64,000 bases of DNA from Streptomyces sp. Ag109_O5-1. GTDB lineage: Bacteria > Actinomycetota > Actinomycetes > Streptomycetales > Streptomycetaceae. This document shows positions 33,731 through 42,396 of the stretch, in pieces; position 1 is the stretch's first letter; each line of letters starts with the position of its first letter. The translations under genes were made by a program, and so were the position numbers. The DNA lies in NCBI RefSeq assembly GCF_003814875.1, contig NZ_RKQF01000001.1, positions 9,238,001 through 9,302,000 on the forward strand, read 5' to 3'. The notes under the pieces were generated by a model. The model was not told where the DNA came from. It was given only the letters and a program-made list of their open reading frames with translations, and ran no database searches.

Positions 33731-35497
33731 GTGGCAGCCCACGACGACGACATGAACCGCGGCATCCGCCCGGGACGAGGGTCCGACGACCCGGCCGGGC
33801 AGATCGCCTACCTTGAGCAGGAGATCGCCGTCCTGCGACGTAAGCTCGCCGACTCTCCGCGACACACGAGGATTCTCGAAGAGCGGATCGTCGAGCTGCA
33901 GACGAACCTGGCCGGCGTGTCCGCCCAGAACGAACGACTCGCGAACACCCTCCGCGAGGCCCGCGACCAGATCGTGGCCCTCAAGGAGGAAGTCGACCGA
34001 CTCGCACAGCCGCCCGCCGGCTTCGGCGTCTTCCTGCAAGCCAACGAGGACGGCACCGCAGACATCTTCACCGGCGGCCGCAAACTGCGGGTGAACGTCA
34101 GCCCAAGCGTTGACCTGGACGACCTCAGGCGCGGCCAGGAAGTCATGCTCAACGAAGCGCTCAACGTGGTCGAGGCCATGGAGTACGAGCGCGTCGGCGA
34201 CATCGTCACCCTCAAGGAGATCCTCGAGGACGGCGAGCGCGCCCTCGTACTGGGGCACACCGACGAAGAACGGGTGGTACGGCTCGCCGAACCACTCCTC
34301 GACGTCACCATCCGCCCCGGCGACGCCCTGCTCCTCGAACCCCGCTCCGGCTACGTCTACGAGATCGTGCCCAAGAGCGAGGTCGAAGAACTCGTCCTCG
34401 AAGAAGTACCCGACATCGGCTACGAGCAGATCGGCGGCCTCGGCGGCCAGATCGAGGCCATCCGCGACGCCGTCGAGCTCCCCTACCTCTACCCGGACCT
34501 GTTCAAGGAGCACGAACTGCGCCCGCCCAAGGGCGTCCTGCTCTACGGTCCCCCCGGATGCGGCAAGACGCTCATCGCCAAGGCCGTCGCCAACTCGCTG
34601 GCCAAAAAGGTCGCCGAGGTCACCGGCCAGGCCGCCGGCAAGAGCTTCTTCCTCAACATCAAGGGCCCCGAACTCCTGAACAAGTACGTCGGCGAGACCG
34701 AGCGGCAGATCCGCCTCGTCTTCCAGCGTGCAAGGGAGAAGGCCAGCGAGGGCACCCCCGTCATCGTCTTCTTCGACGAGATGGAATCCCTGTTCCGGAC
34801 CCGCGGCTCCGGCGTCAGCTCGGACGTGGAGAACACCATCGTCCCCCAGCTGCTCGCCGAGATCGACGGTGTCGAAGGCCTCCAGAACGTGGTCGTCATC
34901 GGCGCCTCCAACCGCGAGGACATGATCGACCCCGCCATCCTCCGCCCCGGCCGCCTCGACGTGAAGATCAAGATCGAGCGTCCCGACGCCGAGGCAGCCA
35001 AGGACATCTTCGGCAAGTACCTCACCGAACGCCTCCCGCTCCACTCCGACGACCTCGGAGAACACGGCGGCAGCAAGGCCACCACCGTCGAAAGCATGAT
35101 CCAGACGGCAGTGGAACACATGTACGCCGAATCCGAGGAAAACCGCTTCCTGGAAGTCACCTACGCCAACGGCGACAAGGAAGTCCTCTACTTCAAGGAC
35201 TTCAACTCCGGCGCAATGATCGAAAACATCGTCGGACGCGCCAAGAAAATGGCGATCAAGGACTTCCTCGACCACAACTCCAAGGGTCTCCGCGTCTCCC
35301 ACCTCCTCCAGGCCTGCGTGGACGAGTTCAAGGAGAACGAGGACCTCCCCAACACCACCAACCCCGACGACTGGGCCCGAATCTCCGGAAAGAAGGGCGA
35401 ACGGATCGTGTACATCCGTACCCTCATCACCGGAAAGCAGGGCGCGGACACCGGACGCTCCATCGACACGGTGGCGAACACCGGACAGTACCTGTAA
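33731..35497 (+). CDS. arc: Proteasome-associated ATPase ARC (Mpa)
   Basis: This 588-residue AAA ATPase forms the hexameric ring that recognises Pup, unfolds tagged proteins and threads them into the 20S core. An N-terminal coiled coil (about 30-85) binds Pup, followed by OB domains and the AAA domain with Walker A GPPGCGKT (273-280) and Walker B FFDE (347-350). The C-terminus ends in GQYL, the penultimate-Tyr motif that docks into the core particle. The GTG at 33731 follows GGAGGAGGTGAGGACC; an ATG six codons upstream (33713) overlaps that ribosome site. It precedes dop but a T-tailed terminator lies between. Confidence 0.97.
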   Translation: MAAHDDDMNRGIRPGRGSDDPAGQIAYLEQEIAVLRRKLADSPRHTRILEERIVELQTNLAGVSAQNERLANTLREARDQIVALKEEVDRLAQPPAGFGVFLQANEDGTADIFTGGRKLRVNVSPSVDLDDLRRGQEVMLNEALNVVEAMEYERVGDIVTLKEILEDGERALVLGHTDEERVVRLAEPLLDVTIRPGDALLLEPRSGYVYEIVPKSEVEELVLEEVPDIGYEQIGGLGGQIEAIRDAVELPYLYPDLFKEHELRPPKGVLLYGPPGCGKTLIAKAVANSLAKKVAEVTGQAAGKSFFLNIKGPELLNKYVGETERQIRLVFQRAREKASEGTPVIVFFDEMESLFRTRGSGVSSDVENTIVPQLLAEIDGVEGLQNVVVIGASNREDMIDPAILRPGRLDVKIKIERPDAEAAKDIFGKYLTERLPLHSDDLGEHGGSKATTVESMIQTAVEHMYAESEENRFLEVTYANGDKEVLYFKDFNSGAMIENIVGRAKKMAIKDFLDHNSKGLRVSHLLQACVDEFKENEDLPNTTNPDDWARISGKKGERIVYIRTLITGKQGADTGRSIDTVANTGQYL

Positions 35498-35506
35498 AAC
35501 ACAGGG

Positions 35507-35550
35507 CGGCTGCGGGTGCCCTCACCGGGTACCCGCAGCCGACTGTTTTT
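35507..35550 (+). terminator. Intrinsic terminator after arc
   Basis: CGGCTGCGGGT (35507-35517) pairs with ACCCGCAGCCG (35531-35541), followed by ACTGTTTTT. This is one of the few hairpins here with a T-tract. It separates arc from dop-pup-prcBA transcription, at least partly. Confidence 0.8.
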
Positions 35551-35742
35551 CCGGCCAAAACCGGAACCGAGGGCGAGCAAGGCAATGACGCAAATGATCT
35601 CCCCACCAGCGCAAAGGCGTTCTAGGCTCTTTCCTACCGCCGAGTCGCGCAGTGCGGGGACGGGCACCGCACACGCACCGGAGCGCCAGCGGTACGCGAG
35701 CGCAGCCCACGACCGAGGGCTCCGCCGGGCAAGGAGGGCCGC

Positions 35743-37254
35743 ATGACCGTACGGCGAGTAATGGGCATCGAGACGGAGTACGGCATCTCCGTCCCCGGCC
35801 ACCCCAACGCCAATGCCATGCTCACCTCATCCCAGATCGTCAACGCCTACGCGGCGGCGATGCACCGGGCCCGACGCGCCCGCTGGGACTTCGAGGAAGA
35901 AAACCCCCTGCGGGACGCCCGAGGCTTCGACCTCGCCCGCGAGGCCGCCGACGCCAGCCAGCTCACCGACGAGGACATCGGCCTCGCCAACGTCATCCTC
36001 ACCAACGGCGCCCGCCTCTACGTCGACCACGCCCACCCCGAATACAGCGCCCCCGAGGTCACCAACCCCCGCGACGCCGTCCTCTGGGACAAGGCCGGCG
36101 AACGCATCATGGCCGAAGCCGCCGAACGAGCCGCCGCACTCCCCGGCGCCCAGCCCATCCACCTCTACAAGAACAACACCGACAACAAGGGCGCCTCCTA
36201 CGGCACGCACGAGAACTACCTGATGAAGCGGGAAACCGCCTTCTCCGACATCGTGCGCCACCTCACCCCCTTCTTCGTCTCCCGCCAGGTCGTCACCGGC
36301 GCCGGCCGCGTCGGCATCGGCCAGGACGGCCACGAACACGGCTTCCAGCTCAGCCAGCGAGCCGACTACTTCGAGGTCGAGGTAGGCCTGGAGACGACGC
36401 TGAAGCGCCCCATCATCAACACCCGCGACGAGCCCCACGCGGACGCGGAGAAATACCGCCGCCTCCACGTGATCATCGGCGACGCGAACCTGTCGGAGAT
36501 CTCGACGTACCTGAAACTGGGTACGACGGCACTGGTCCTCTCGATGATCGAGGACGGCTTCATCGCCGTCGACCTAGCCGTCGACCAGCCCGTACGCACC
36601 CTCCACCAGGTCTCCCACGACCCCACGCTCAAGCGCCTCGTCACCCTCCGCAGCGGACGCACACTCACCGCCGTCCAGCTCCAGATGGAGTACTACGAGC
36701 TGTCGCGCAAATACGTGGAGGAGCGCTACGGCGCCGACGCCGACGACCAGACCAGGGACGTCCTCGCCCGCTGGGAGGACACCCTCAACCGCCTGGAACA
36801 CGACCCCATGAGCCTCGCCGGAGAACTCGACTGGGTTACCAAACTGGAGCTCATGGAGGGCTACCGGCGCCGCGACGGCCTCGACTGGGACGCCGCCAAG
36901 CTCCACCTCCTCGACCTCCAGTACGCCGACGTCAGGGCCGAGAAGGGCCTCTACAACCGCCTCGCGGCCCGCGGCCGCATCAAGCGGCTCCTGGACGAGA
37001 GCGACGTCGACAGGGCCCGTACGAGCCCGCCGGAGGACACCCGGGCCTACTTCCGCGGCCGCTGCTTGGAGCAGTACGCCGACGACGTCGCCGCGGCCAG
37101 TTGGGACTCGGTGATCTTCGACCTCCCCGGCCGCGACTCCCTCCAGCGCGTCCCAACCCTGGAACCGCTACGCGGAACGCGAAATCACGTCAAGGAGCTC
37201 CTGGACCGCTGTCGCACCGCAGAAGACCTGGTCAGGGTCCTCTCCGGCGGCTGA
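35743..37254 (+). CDS. dop: Dop, deamidase/depupylase of Pup
   Basis: A 503-residue glutamine-synthetase-like enzyme that removes Pup from substrates and, where needed, deamidates its C-terminal Gln. GIETEYG (8-14) is the ATP/Mg site. The catalytic Asp95 lies in LYVDHAHPEYSAPE. The Dop-specific loop region about residues 40-80 (DFEEENPLRDARGFD) is present, which separates it from PafA. An AAGGAGG ribosome site precedes the ATG at 35743. It heads the dop-pup-endonuclease-prcBA group. Confidence 0.96.
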   Translation: MTVRRVMGIETEYGISVPGHPNANAMLTSSQIVNAYAAAMHRARRARWDFEEENPLRDARGFDLAREAADASQLTDEDIGLANVILTNGARLYVDHAHPEYSAPEVTNPRDAVLWDKAGERIMAEAAERAAALPGAQPIHLYKNNTDNKGASYGTHENYLMKRETAFSDIVRHLTPFFVSRQVVTGAGRVGIGQDGHEHGFQLSQRADYFEVEVGLETTLKRPIINTRDEPHADAEKYRRLHVIIGDANLSEISTYLKLGTTALVLSMIEDGFIAVDLAVDQPVRTLHQVSHDPTLKRLVTLRSGRTLTAVQLQMEYYELSRKYVEERYGADADDQTRDVLARWEDTLNRLEHDPMSLAGELDWVTKLELMEGYRRRDGLDWDAAKLHLLDLQYADVRAEKGLYNRLAARGRIKRLLDESDVDRARTSPPEDTRAYFRGRCLEQYADDVAAASWDSVIFDLPGRDSLQRVPTLEPLRGTRNHVKELLDRCRTAEDLVRVLSGG

Positions 37255-37443
37255 GCGAGCACTCGGACGACACCGGGCGGGCGGGGTCAAAATCCCGCCG
37301 CCCGGGAATCATCGAGGTGGCCCCCGTACGTTGGAGAAACTGCGGGGCCGATGTCGGACCCGGCTTGTAGGGTCTGATCATCACCGATCGGCAGGAATGC
37401 CGACCTGACGACCATGTCGGGCGAACTGAGCGGGGTGAGGGTT

Positions 37444-37662
37444 GTGGCAACCAAGGACACCGGCGGCGGACAGCAGAAGGCGACGCACTCCACCGAGGAG
37501 GTCGAGGAGCAGGCGGCAGAGTCGCAGGCTTCGGGGGACCTCAAGGAACGGCACGAGAAGCTGAGCGACGACGTCGACTCGGTTCTTGACGAAATCGATG
37601 ACGTACTTGAGGAGAACGCCGAGGATTTCGTGAGGTCCTTCGTGCAAAAAGGTGGAGAGTAA
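37444..37662 (+). CDS. pup: Pup, prokaryotic ubiquitin-like protein
   Basis: A 72-residue intrinsically disordered modifier that PafA links through its C-terminal Glu to target lysines. The ARC-binding helical region is ERHEKLSDDVDSVLDEIDDV (35-54). The C-terminus is FVQKGGE: the codons GGT GGA GAG TAA show the final residue is encoded as Glu, so no deamidation by Dop is needed before ligation. The GTG start at 37444 gives the standard length. An in-frame ATG at 37414 would add ten residues without family support. It lies 189 bp after dop. Confidence 0.96.
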   Translation: MATKDTGGGQQKATHSTEEVEEQAAESQASGDLKERHEKLSDDVDSVLDEIDDVLEENAEDFVRSFVQKGGE

Positions 37663-37711
37663 AGGCCGATTGGCCACATCGCCTTCGAAATGAAGGATTC
37701 GGGGGGGTTGG

Positions 37712-38317
37712 GTGGCTGAGGAGCCGAGCGCGAAGCACTGCAGGAAATGCGGGCGGGATCTGCCTCCTGCGGCGTTCGCTCGCGACAAGAACCGGCGCGA
37801 TGGCCTCCAGGTGCGCTGCCGGGAGTGCGTGGCGGAGTACGGTGCCGCGCACTACCGGCGTCGTCGGGAGGCCATTGGGAAGACCGTCCGAGAGAAGGTG
37901 GATGTCCCGGCCGGGCACAAGCGGTGCCCGCAGTGCGAAGTCGTGAAGCCACACTCCGAATGGGAGCGCAACAAGTCTTCGTCGGACGGCTGGGCAAGCT
38001 ATTGCCGTGCGTGCCGCGCGGAGCGGAACCGGGTCAGTTACGTCAAGCGCAAGTACGGCCTCACCGAAGTCGAGCGTGACGCGCTGATCGCCTCGCAACG
38101 GGGCGTCTGCTGTATCTGTCTATCCGCCCCCGCCGCGCATGTGGATCACTGCCATGAGACGGGTAGGGTCCGTGGCGTACTGTGCTTCAGCTGCAATGCC
38201 GCGCTGGGGCAGTTCAAGGATCAGCCCGAGGTCATAAGGCGGGCTGCAGCATACGTGGAAGGAAACGCGTGGAAGCCAACACTCGTAGCACCGGGCGTCT
38301 ACCAGCTGCCTTCCTGA
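37712..38317 (+). CDS. Endonuclease VII-domain protein in the proteasome operon
   Basis: A 201-residue protein with two zinc-binding repeat modules, HCRKCGRDLPPAAFARDK...CRECVAEYG and KRCPQCEVVKPHSEWERNK...CRACRAERN. They are followed by a recombination endonuclease VII domain, CCICLSAPAAHVDHCHETGR then VRGVLCFSCNAALG, with the His-Cys zinc/catalytic motif. Such a gene (SCO1645-like) is known between pup and prcB in streptomycetes. Its 3' end overlaps prcB by 49 bp, so expression is coupled to the proteasome. A role in pupylation is not established; DNA or RNA cleavage is inferred from the domain only. Confidence 0.85.
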   Translation: MAEEPSAKHCRKCGRDLPPAAFARDKNRRDGLQVRCRECVAEYGAAHYRRRREAIGKTVREKVDVPAGHKRCPQCEVVKPHSEWERNKSSSDGWASYCRACRAERNRVSYVKRKYGLTEVERDALIASQRGVCCICLSAPAAHVDHCHETGRVRGVLCFSCNAALGQFKDQPEVIRRAAAYVEGNAWKPTLVAPGVYQLPS

Positions 38318-39114
38318 CGCCTGGGTCCTCTTCGTTCATGGACTTTCTCGGTGAGCACCAGCCGGAGTTGCTGCCCGGCAAGCGGCAGTTGCCGCCCACG
38401 CAGGGGGTGATCGAGGCGCCGCACGGGACGACGATCGTCGCGGTGACCTTCCCCGGGGGCGTGGTGCTCGCCGGTGACCGTCGGGCCACGATGGGCAACG
38501 TGATCGCTCAGCGGGACATCGAGAAGGTGTTCCCGACCGACGAGTACTCGGCCGTCGGTATCGCCGGCACCGCCGGTCTCGCCGTGGAGATGGTGAAGCT
38601 CTTCCAGCTGGAGCTGGAGCACTTCGAGAAGGTCGAGGGTGCTCAGCTGTCGCTGGAGGGCAAGGCGAACCGGCTGTCGACGATGATCCGCTCCAACCTC
38701 GGCATGGCCATGCAGGGGCTGGCGGTTGTGCCGTTGTTCGCCGGGTTCGACGTGGACCGGGCCAAGGGGCGGATCTTCTCGTACGACGTCACGGGTGGCC
38801 GTTCCGAGGAGCACAACTTCTCCGCGACGGGCTCCGGCTCGATCTTCGCGCGGGGTGCGATGAAGAAGCTGTTCCGTGACGATCTGACCGAGGAGCAGGC
38901 GACCACACTGGTGGTGCAGGCTCTGTACGACGCGGCCGACGACGACTCCGCGACCGGTGGTCCGGATGTCGCGCGCCGGATCTACCCGATCATCACCGTG
39001 ATCACCGAGGACGGGTTCCGTCGGCTCACCGACGACGAGTCCGCCGAGCTCGCCCGTGCGGTACTGGCGCGCCGTCTGGAGCAGCCGGACGGCCCGCGCG
39101 CGGCGCTGCTGTAG
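38269..39114 (+). CDS. prcB: Proteasome beta subunit
   Basis: A 281-residue precursor of the catalytic 20S subunit. The propeptide (1-53) is removed before Thr54 in APHG/TTIVAVTFPGGVV. The mature N-terminal Thr is the nucleophile, with Lys in LAGDRRATMGN region and the GSGSIFARG motif. The GTG at 38269, after GGAAGGAAAC, gives exactly the family length and the known N-terminus EANTRSTGRLPAAFLTPGS. It overlaps the endonuclease gene by 49 bp and precedes prcA by 70 bp. Confidence 0.97.
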   Translation: MEANTRSTGRLPAAFLTPGSSSFMDFLGEHQPELLPGKRQLPPTQGVIEAPHGTTIVAVTFPGGVVLAGDRRATMGNVIAQRDIEKVFPTDEYSAVGIAGTAGLAVEMVKLFQLELEHFEKVEGAQLSLEGKANRLSTMIRSNLGMAMQGLAVVPLFAGFDVDRAKGRIFSYDVTGGRSEEHNFSATGSGSIFARGAMKKLFRDDLTEEQATTLVVQALYDAADDDSATGGPDVARRIYPIITVITEDGFRRLTDDESAELARAVLARRLEQPDGPRAALL

Positions 39115-39184
39115 GGCGCTCGGCGCTCTTTTCAAGGTGATCCCAGTGACTTCGACGGAACCCTAAGGAAGGGGACGGATACCG

Positions 39185-39946
39185 GTGTCGACGCCGTTCT
39201 ATGTCTCACCTCAGCAGGCGATGGCGGACCGTGCCGAGTATGCCCGTAAGGGCATCGCGCGTGGCCGCAGCCTGGTTGTGCTTCAGTTTGCCGACGGCAT
39301 TGTGTTCGTCGGTGAGAACCCGTCCCGTGCGCTGCACAAGTTCAGCGAGATCTATGACCGGATCGGTTTCGCGGCCGCCGGCAAGTACAACGAGTACGAG
39401 AATCTGCGGATCGGTGGTGTGCGGTACGCGGATCTGCGTGGTTACACCTATGACCGTGACGATGTGACCGCGCGTGGTCTTGCCAACGTGTACGCGCAGA
39501 CGCTGGGCACGATTTTCTCGAGTGCGGCGGAGAAGCCGTACGAGGTGGAGCTGGTTGTCGCCGAGGTGGGGGAGACTCCCGAGGGTGACCAGATCTATCG
39601 GCTGCCGCACGATGGTTCGATCGTGGATGAGCATGGTTCGGTCGCGGTGGGTGGCAATGCGGAGCAGATCAGTACGTATCTGGACCGTGAGCATCGGGAG
39701 GGGATGACTCTTGCCGAGGCTCTGAAGCTGGCTGTGACGGCTCTGTCGCGGGAGCCGAACGGGACGCAGCGGGAGATTCCGGCGGAGCGGCTTGAGGTCG
39801 CGGTGCTGGACCGTACGCGTCCGCAGCAGCGGAAGTTCAAGCGCATCGTGGGTCCGCAGCTGGGCCGGTTGCTGGAGGCCGATGGTGCGGCGACGGCGGC
39901 CGAGGCGGAGGCCGATGCGGAGGAGTCCGGCGGGGACGTCGAGTAG
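39185..39946 (+). CDS. prcA: Proteasome alpha subunit
   Basis: This 253-residue subunit forms the outer rings of the 20S core and gates entry. The N-terminal STPFYVSPQQAMADRAEYARKG matches the gate and H0 helix of actinobacterial PrcA. RPQQRKFKRIVGPQLGRLL precedes a disordered acidic Ala/Glu tail of ~20 residues. The GTG at 39185 lies downstream of AAGGAAGGGGAC. It is the last gene of the dop-pup-prcBA group; the gene after it is on the opposite strand. Confidence 0.97.
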   Translation: MSTPFYVSPQQAMADRAEYARKGIARGRSLVVLQFADGIVFVGENPSRALHKFSEIYDRIGFAAAGKYNEYENLRIGGVRYADLRGYTYDRDDVTARGLANVYAQTLGTIFSSAAEKPYEVELVVAEVGETPEGDQIYRLPHDGSIVDEHGSVAVGGNAEQISTYLDREHREGMTLAEALKLAVTALSREPNGTQREIPAERLEVAVLDRTRPQQRKFKRIVGPQLGRLLEADGAATAAEAEADAEESGGDVE

Positions 39947-40020
39947 TCCTGTTCTTGTCTCACCCGCTCAGCGCGCCCCGTCCGGGAGTTTCCGGGCGGG
40001 GCGCGGGTGTTTTCGTGGTG

Positions 40021-41037
40021 TCAGGGGCGTGGCGGGGGTGCTGTGGAGCCTCGTACGACGAGTTCGACGGGGATGTCCCCGGCTTCTGGTTCCCGGCCTT
40101 CCAGGACGGCGAGGAGGGCTCGCATGCCGTGTTCGCCGAAGAGTTCGGCGTCGAGTCGTACGGTGGTGAGTTCGGGGTCGATGGCGGTGGCGAGGGCGAG
40201 GTCGTCGAGGCCGGTGACGGAGATGTCGTCGGGGATGCGGAGGCCGAGGCGGCGGAGGGCTTTGTAGGCGCCGGCGGCGAGTTTGTCGTCGTCGCAGACG
40301 AGGGCGGTGGGGCGGGGGCCGGGGGTGGTGAGGGCGGTTTCGGTGGCTGCGAGGGCGCCTTCGATGGAGATGGGGGCGTGGACGGTGCGTACCGTGGCGT
40401 CGGGCACCCCGGCCGTGCGTGCGGCCAGTTCTCGGGCGCGTACTTCGAAGGTCCATGAGGCGACGTCCGCGGCCAGGTGCAGGAAGTGCCGGTGGCCGAG
40501 GTCCAGGAGGTGTTCGGCGACCTGGCGTACGCCGTCGGCGATGTCCAGGTTGACGGTGGCGGCGCCGTGGCTGCCTTCGGGGTCGCTGTCGAGCATGACG
40601 AGGGGGAGTTGGTCGCCGCGGATGGTGGTGAGGGCGTCGGCGGCCATGGAGGAGGCGATGACGCCGTCGAGGGCGGCCTGGGCGGAGGCGAAGGGGTCGG
40701 GGGCGGGGCCGATGCCTTCGGGGGAGGGGTAGAGGACGACGCCGAAGCCGTGTTCGGAGGCGACGCGGGCGGCGCCGGTGTAGACGCCTGCGAAGAACTC
40801 GGTGGTGAGGGCGGGGACGACCAGGAGGACGGTCCGGGTGTGGCCGAGGCGGAGGTTGCGGGCGGCGAGGTTGGGGCGGTAGCCGAGGGTGCGGGCGGCT
40901 TCGCGGACGCGTTCGGCGGTGGTTTCGGAGACGCGGCCGCGCCATTTGTCGCCGAGGACGAGTGACACGGCTGCCTGGGAGACGCCGGCGGCCTGGGCTA
41001 CGTCGCGGCTCGTGGGGCGCGTGTTGCTGCGTGCCAC
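40021..41037 (-). CDS. LacI-family transcription regulator
   Basis: A 338-residue LacI/GalR protein. The HTH TSRDVAQAAGVSQAAVSLVLG and hinge helix YRPNLAARNLRLG are at the N-terminus. The periplasmic-binding-like effector domain follows, with FFAGVYTGAARVASEHG and DDISVTGLDDLALATAIDP. It is divergent from an MFS transporter gene, with two TACGTA sites between them. It lies between prcA and pafA but shows no evident link to the proteasome. The GTG start at 41037 matches family length. Confidence 0.92.
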   Translation of the reverse strand: MARSNTRPTSRDVAQAAGVSQAAVSLVLGDKWRGRVSETTAERVREAARTLGYRPNLAARNLRLGHTRTVLLVVPALTTEFFAGVYTGAARVASEHGFGVVLYPSPEGIGPAPDPFASAQAALDGVIASSMAADALTTIRGDQLPLVMLDSDPEGSHGAATVNLDIADGVRQVAEHLLDLGHRHFLHLAADVASWTFEVRARELAARTAGVPDATVRTVHAPISIEGALAATETALTTPGPRPTALVCDDDKLAAGAYKALRRLGLRIPDDISVTGLDDLALATAIDPELTTVRLDAELFGEHGMRALLAVLEGREPEAGDIPVELVVRGSTAPPPRP

Positions 41038-41082
41038 CGGGGGTGTGCTCCGTTCGTGTGGACGTGTGAACAGCGCACATGG

Positions 41083-41109
41083 TACGTATGGGCGGCGACG
41101 TTATACGTA
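41083..41109. promoter_or_regulatory. Paired TACGTA sites between lacI and the MFS gene
   Basis: TACGTA occurs at 41083-41088 and 41104-41109, 21 bp apart (two helical turns). The second is flanked as GTTATACGTAAC. LacI-family proteins bind such CG-centred palindromes, so these are candidate operators for both divergent genes. Confidence 0.45.
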
Positions 41110-41126
41110 ACACTTGGAGGCGGGTC

Positions 41127-42386
41127 ATGGCCGCGGGGTATCTGGAGATCCTCAGGGCGAGGCACGCGGCCCGGTTGCTGGCGGGCACTCTGGTGGGGCG
41201 GTTGCCCAATGCGACGGCCGCCATCGCGATCGTGCTGTTCGTGCGTACGGAGGGTGGTACCTACAGCCTGGCGGGGGCGCTCGCGGCGGCGTACGGCGTG
41301 GCCAATGCGGTCGGTCAGCCGGTGCTCGGCCGGCTGGTGGATCTGCACGGTCAGCCGCGTGTCCAGTTGCCTGCGGCGCTGGCGTCGGCGCTCGCCATGG
41401 CCGGGTTCGCGTTCGCCGGTACCGATCCGCTGCCGCTCGCCTACGTGTGCGTGGCGGCGGCCGGGCTGTTCACTCCTCCTTTGGAGGGCGGTCTGCGTGC
41501 CCTGTGGCCGAGTGTGCTCGGCAGGGAGGACCGGGTTCACACGGCGTATGCGATGGATGCGGTGGCGCAGGAAGTGATGTTCACCGTGGGGCCGTTGCTG
41601 GTGACGTTGTGCGTGTCGTTGTGGTCGGCGCGGGTGGCGTTGCTGGTGGTGAACGTGGTGGGGGTGCTGGGGGCGCTGTCGGTGGTGGTCTCGCCGCCTT
41701 CGCGTGGGTGGCGTTCGGCGCCGCGTGAGGCGCACTGGCTCGGTGCGCTGCGGTCGTCGGGTCTGCTGGCTCTGCTGGCCGCGTTCTTCTTCGTCGGGAT
41801 CGCCCTGGGTTCGATCACGGTGGCGTCGGTGCCGTATGCGGACGACCACGGTGGTGACGTGGTGTACGGCTGGATGATGGCGGCCCTGGGGCTGGGTGCG
41901 CTGTTCGGGGGGACCGTGTACGGGGCGCGGCAGTGGCCGGGGGAGCCGGCGCGGCGACTGCGGGGACTGGTGGCGCTTCTGGCGGTGTGTTATCTGCCGC
42001 TGATGGTGATGCCCGGTGCGGTGGCCATGGTGTTGCTCACGGTTCTCGCGGGTGTGTTCCTCGCTCCTGCCATCGCATGTGCGTTCGTGCTGGTGGACCG
42101 GCATGCGCCGAGCGGGACGGTCACCGAGGCGTTCTCGTGGATTGTGACGACGTTCACAGTGGGGGCGTCGGTGGGAACGGGCCTTGCGGGCCCGGTGGTC
42201 GAGGCGGGCGGGGCGCTGTGGGGGTTCGCGGTGCCGGGGGCGGCGGGGGGTGTGTCGTTGCTGGTCCTGGTGGTCACGGGGCGGGTCCTCGCAGCTCCCG
42301 GTGGGGGTGCGGTGGTTGCTGCCGGTTCGGAAAATGATCCAAATCGTGCTGCCGAACCCCGTTTCAGCTCAGGGGATCGGGCGTAA
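41127..42386 (+). CDS. MFS transporter
   Basis: A 419-residue major-facilitator protein with about 12 hydrophobic helices. The loop GQPVLGRLVDLHGQPRVQLP between helices 2 and 3 is the MFS motif A equivalent. The ATG at 41127 has GGAGG at 41116. It is divergent from the LacI-type gene, which probably controls it. No substrate can be read from the sequence; sugar or drug efflux are both possible. The stop TAA lies nine bases before pafA and inside the best -10 candidate for that gene. Confidence 0.9.
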   Translation: MAAGYLEILRARHAARLLAGTLVGRLPNATAAIAIVLFVRTEGGTYSLAGALAAAYGVANAVGQPVLGRLVDLHGQPRVQLPAALASALAMAGFAFAGTDPLPLAYVCVAAAGLFTPPLEGGLRALWPSVLGREDRVHTAYAMDAVAQEVMFTVGPLLVTLCVSLWSARVALLVVNVVGVLGALSVVVSPPSRGWRSAPREAHWLGALRSSGLLALLAAFFFVGIALGSITVASVPYADDHGGDVVYGWMMAALGLGALFGGTVYGARQWPGEPARRLRGLVALLAVCYLPLMVMPGAVAMVLLTVLAGVFLAPAIACAFVLVDRHAPSGTVTEAFSWIVTTFTVGASVGTGLAGPVVEAGGALWGFAVPGAAGGVSLLVLVVTGRVLAAPGGGAVVAAGSENDPNRAAEPRFSSGDRA

Positions 42387-42396
42387 TGTTCAGTCA
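42365..42396 (+). promoter_or_regulatory. Possible leaderless promoter for pafA
   Basis: TAATGT (42384-42389) with TTTCAG-like sequence 16 bp upstream would place transcription initiation at or next to the pafA ATG at 42396. No Shine-Dalgarno sequence precedes that ATG, which fits leaderless translation. It remains a guess without transcript-end data. Confidence 0.3.
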
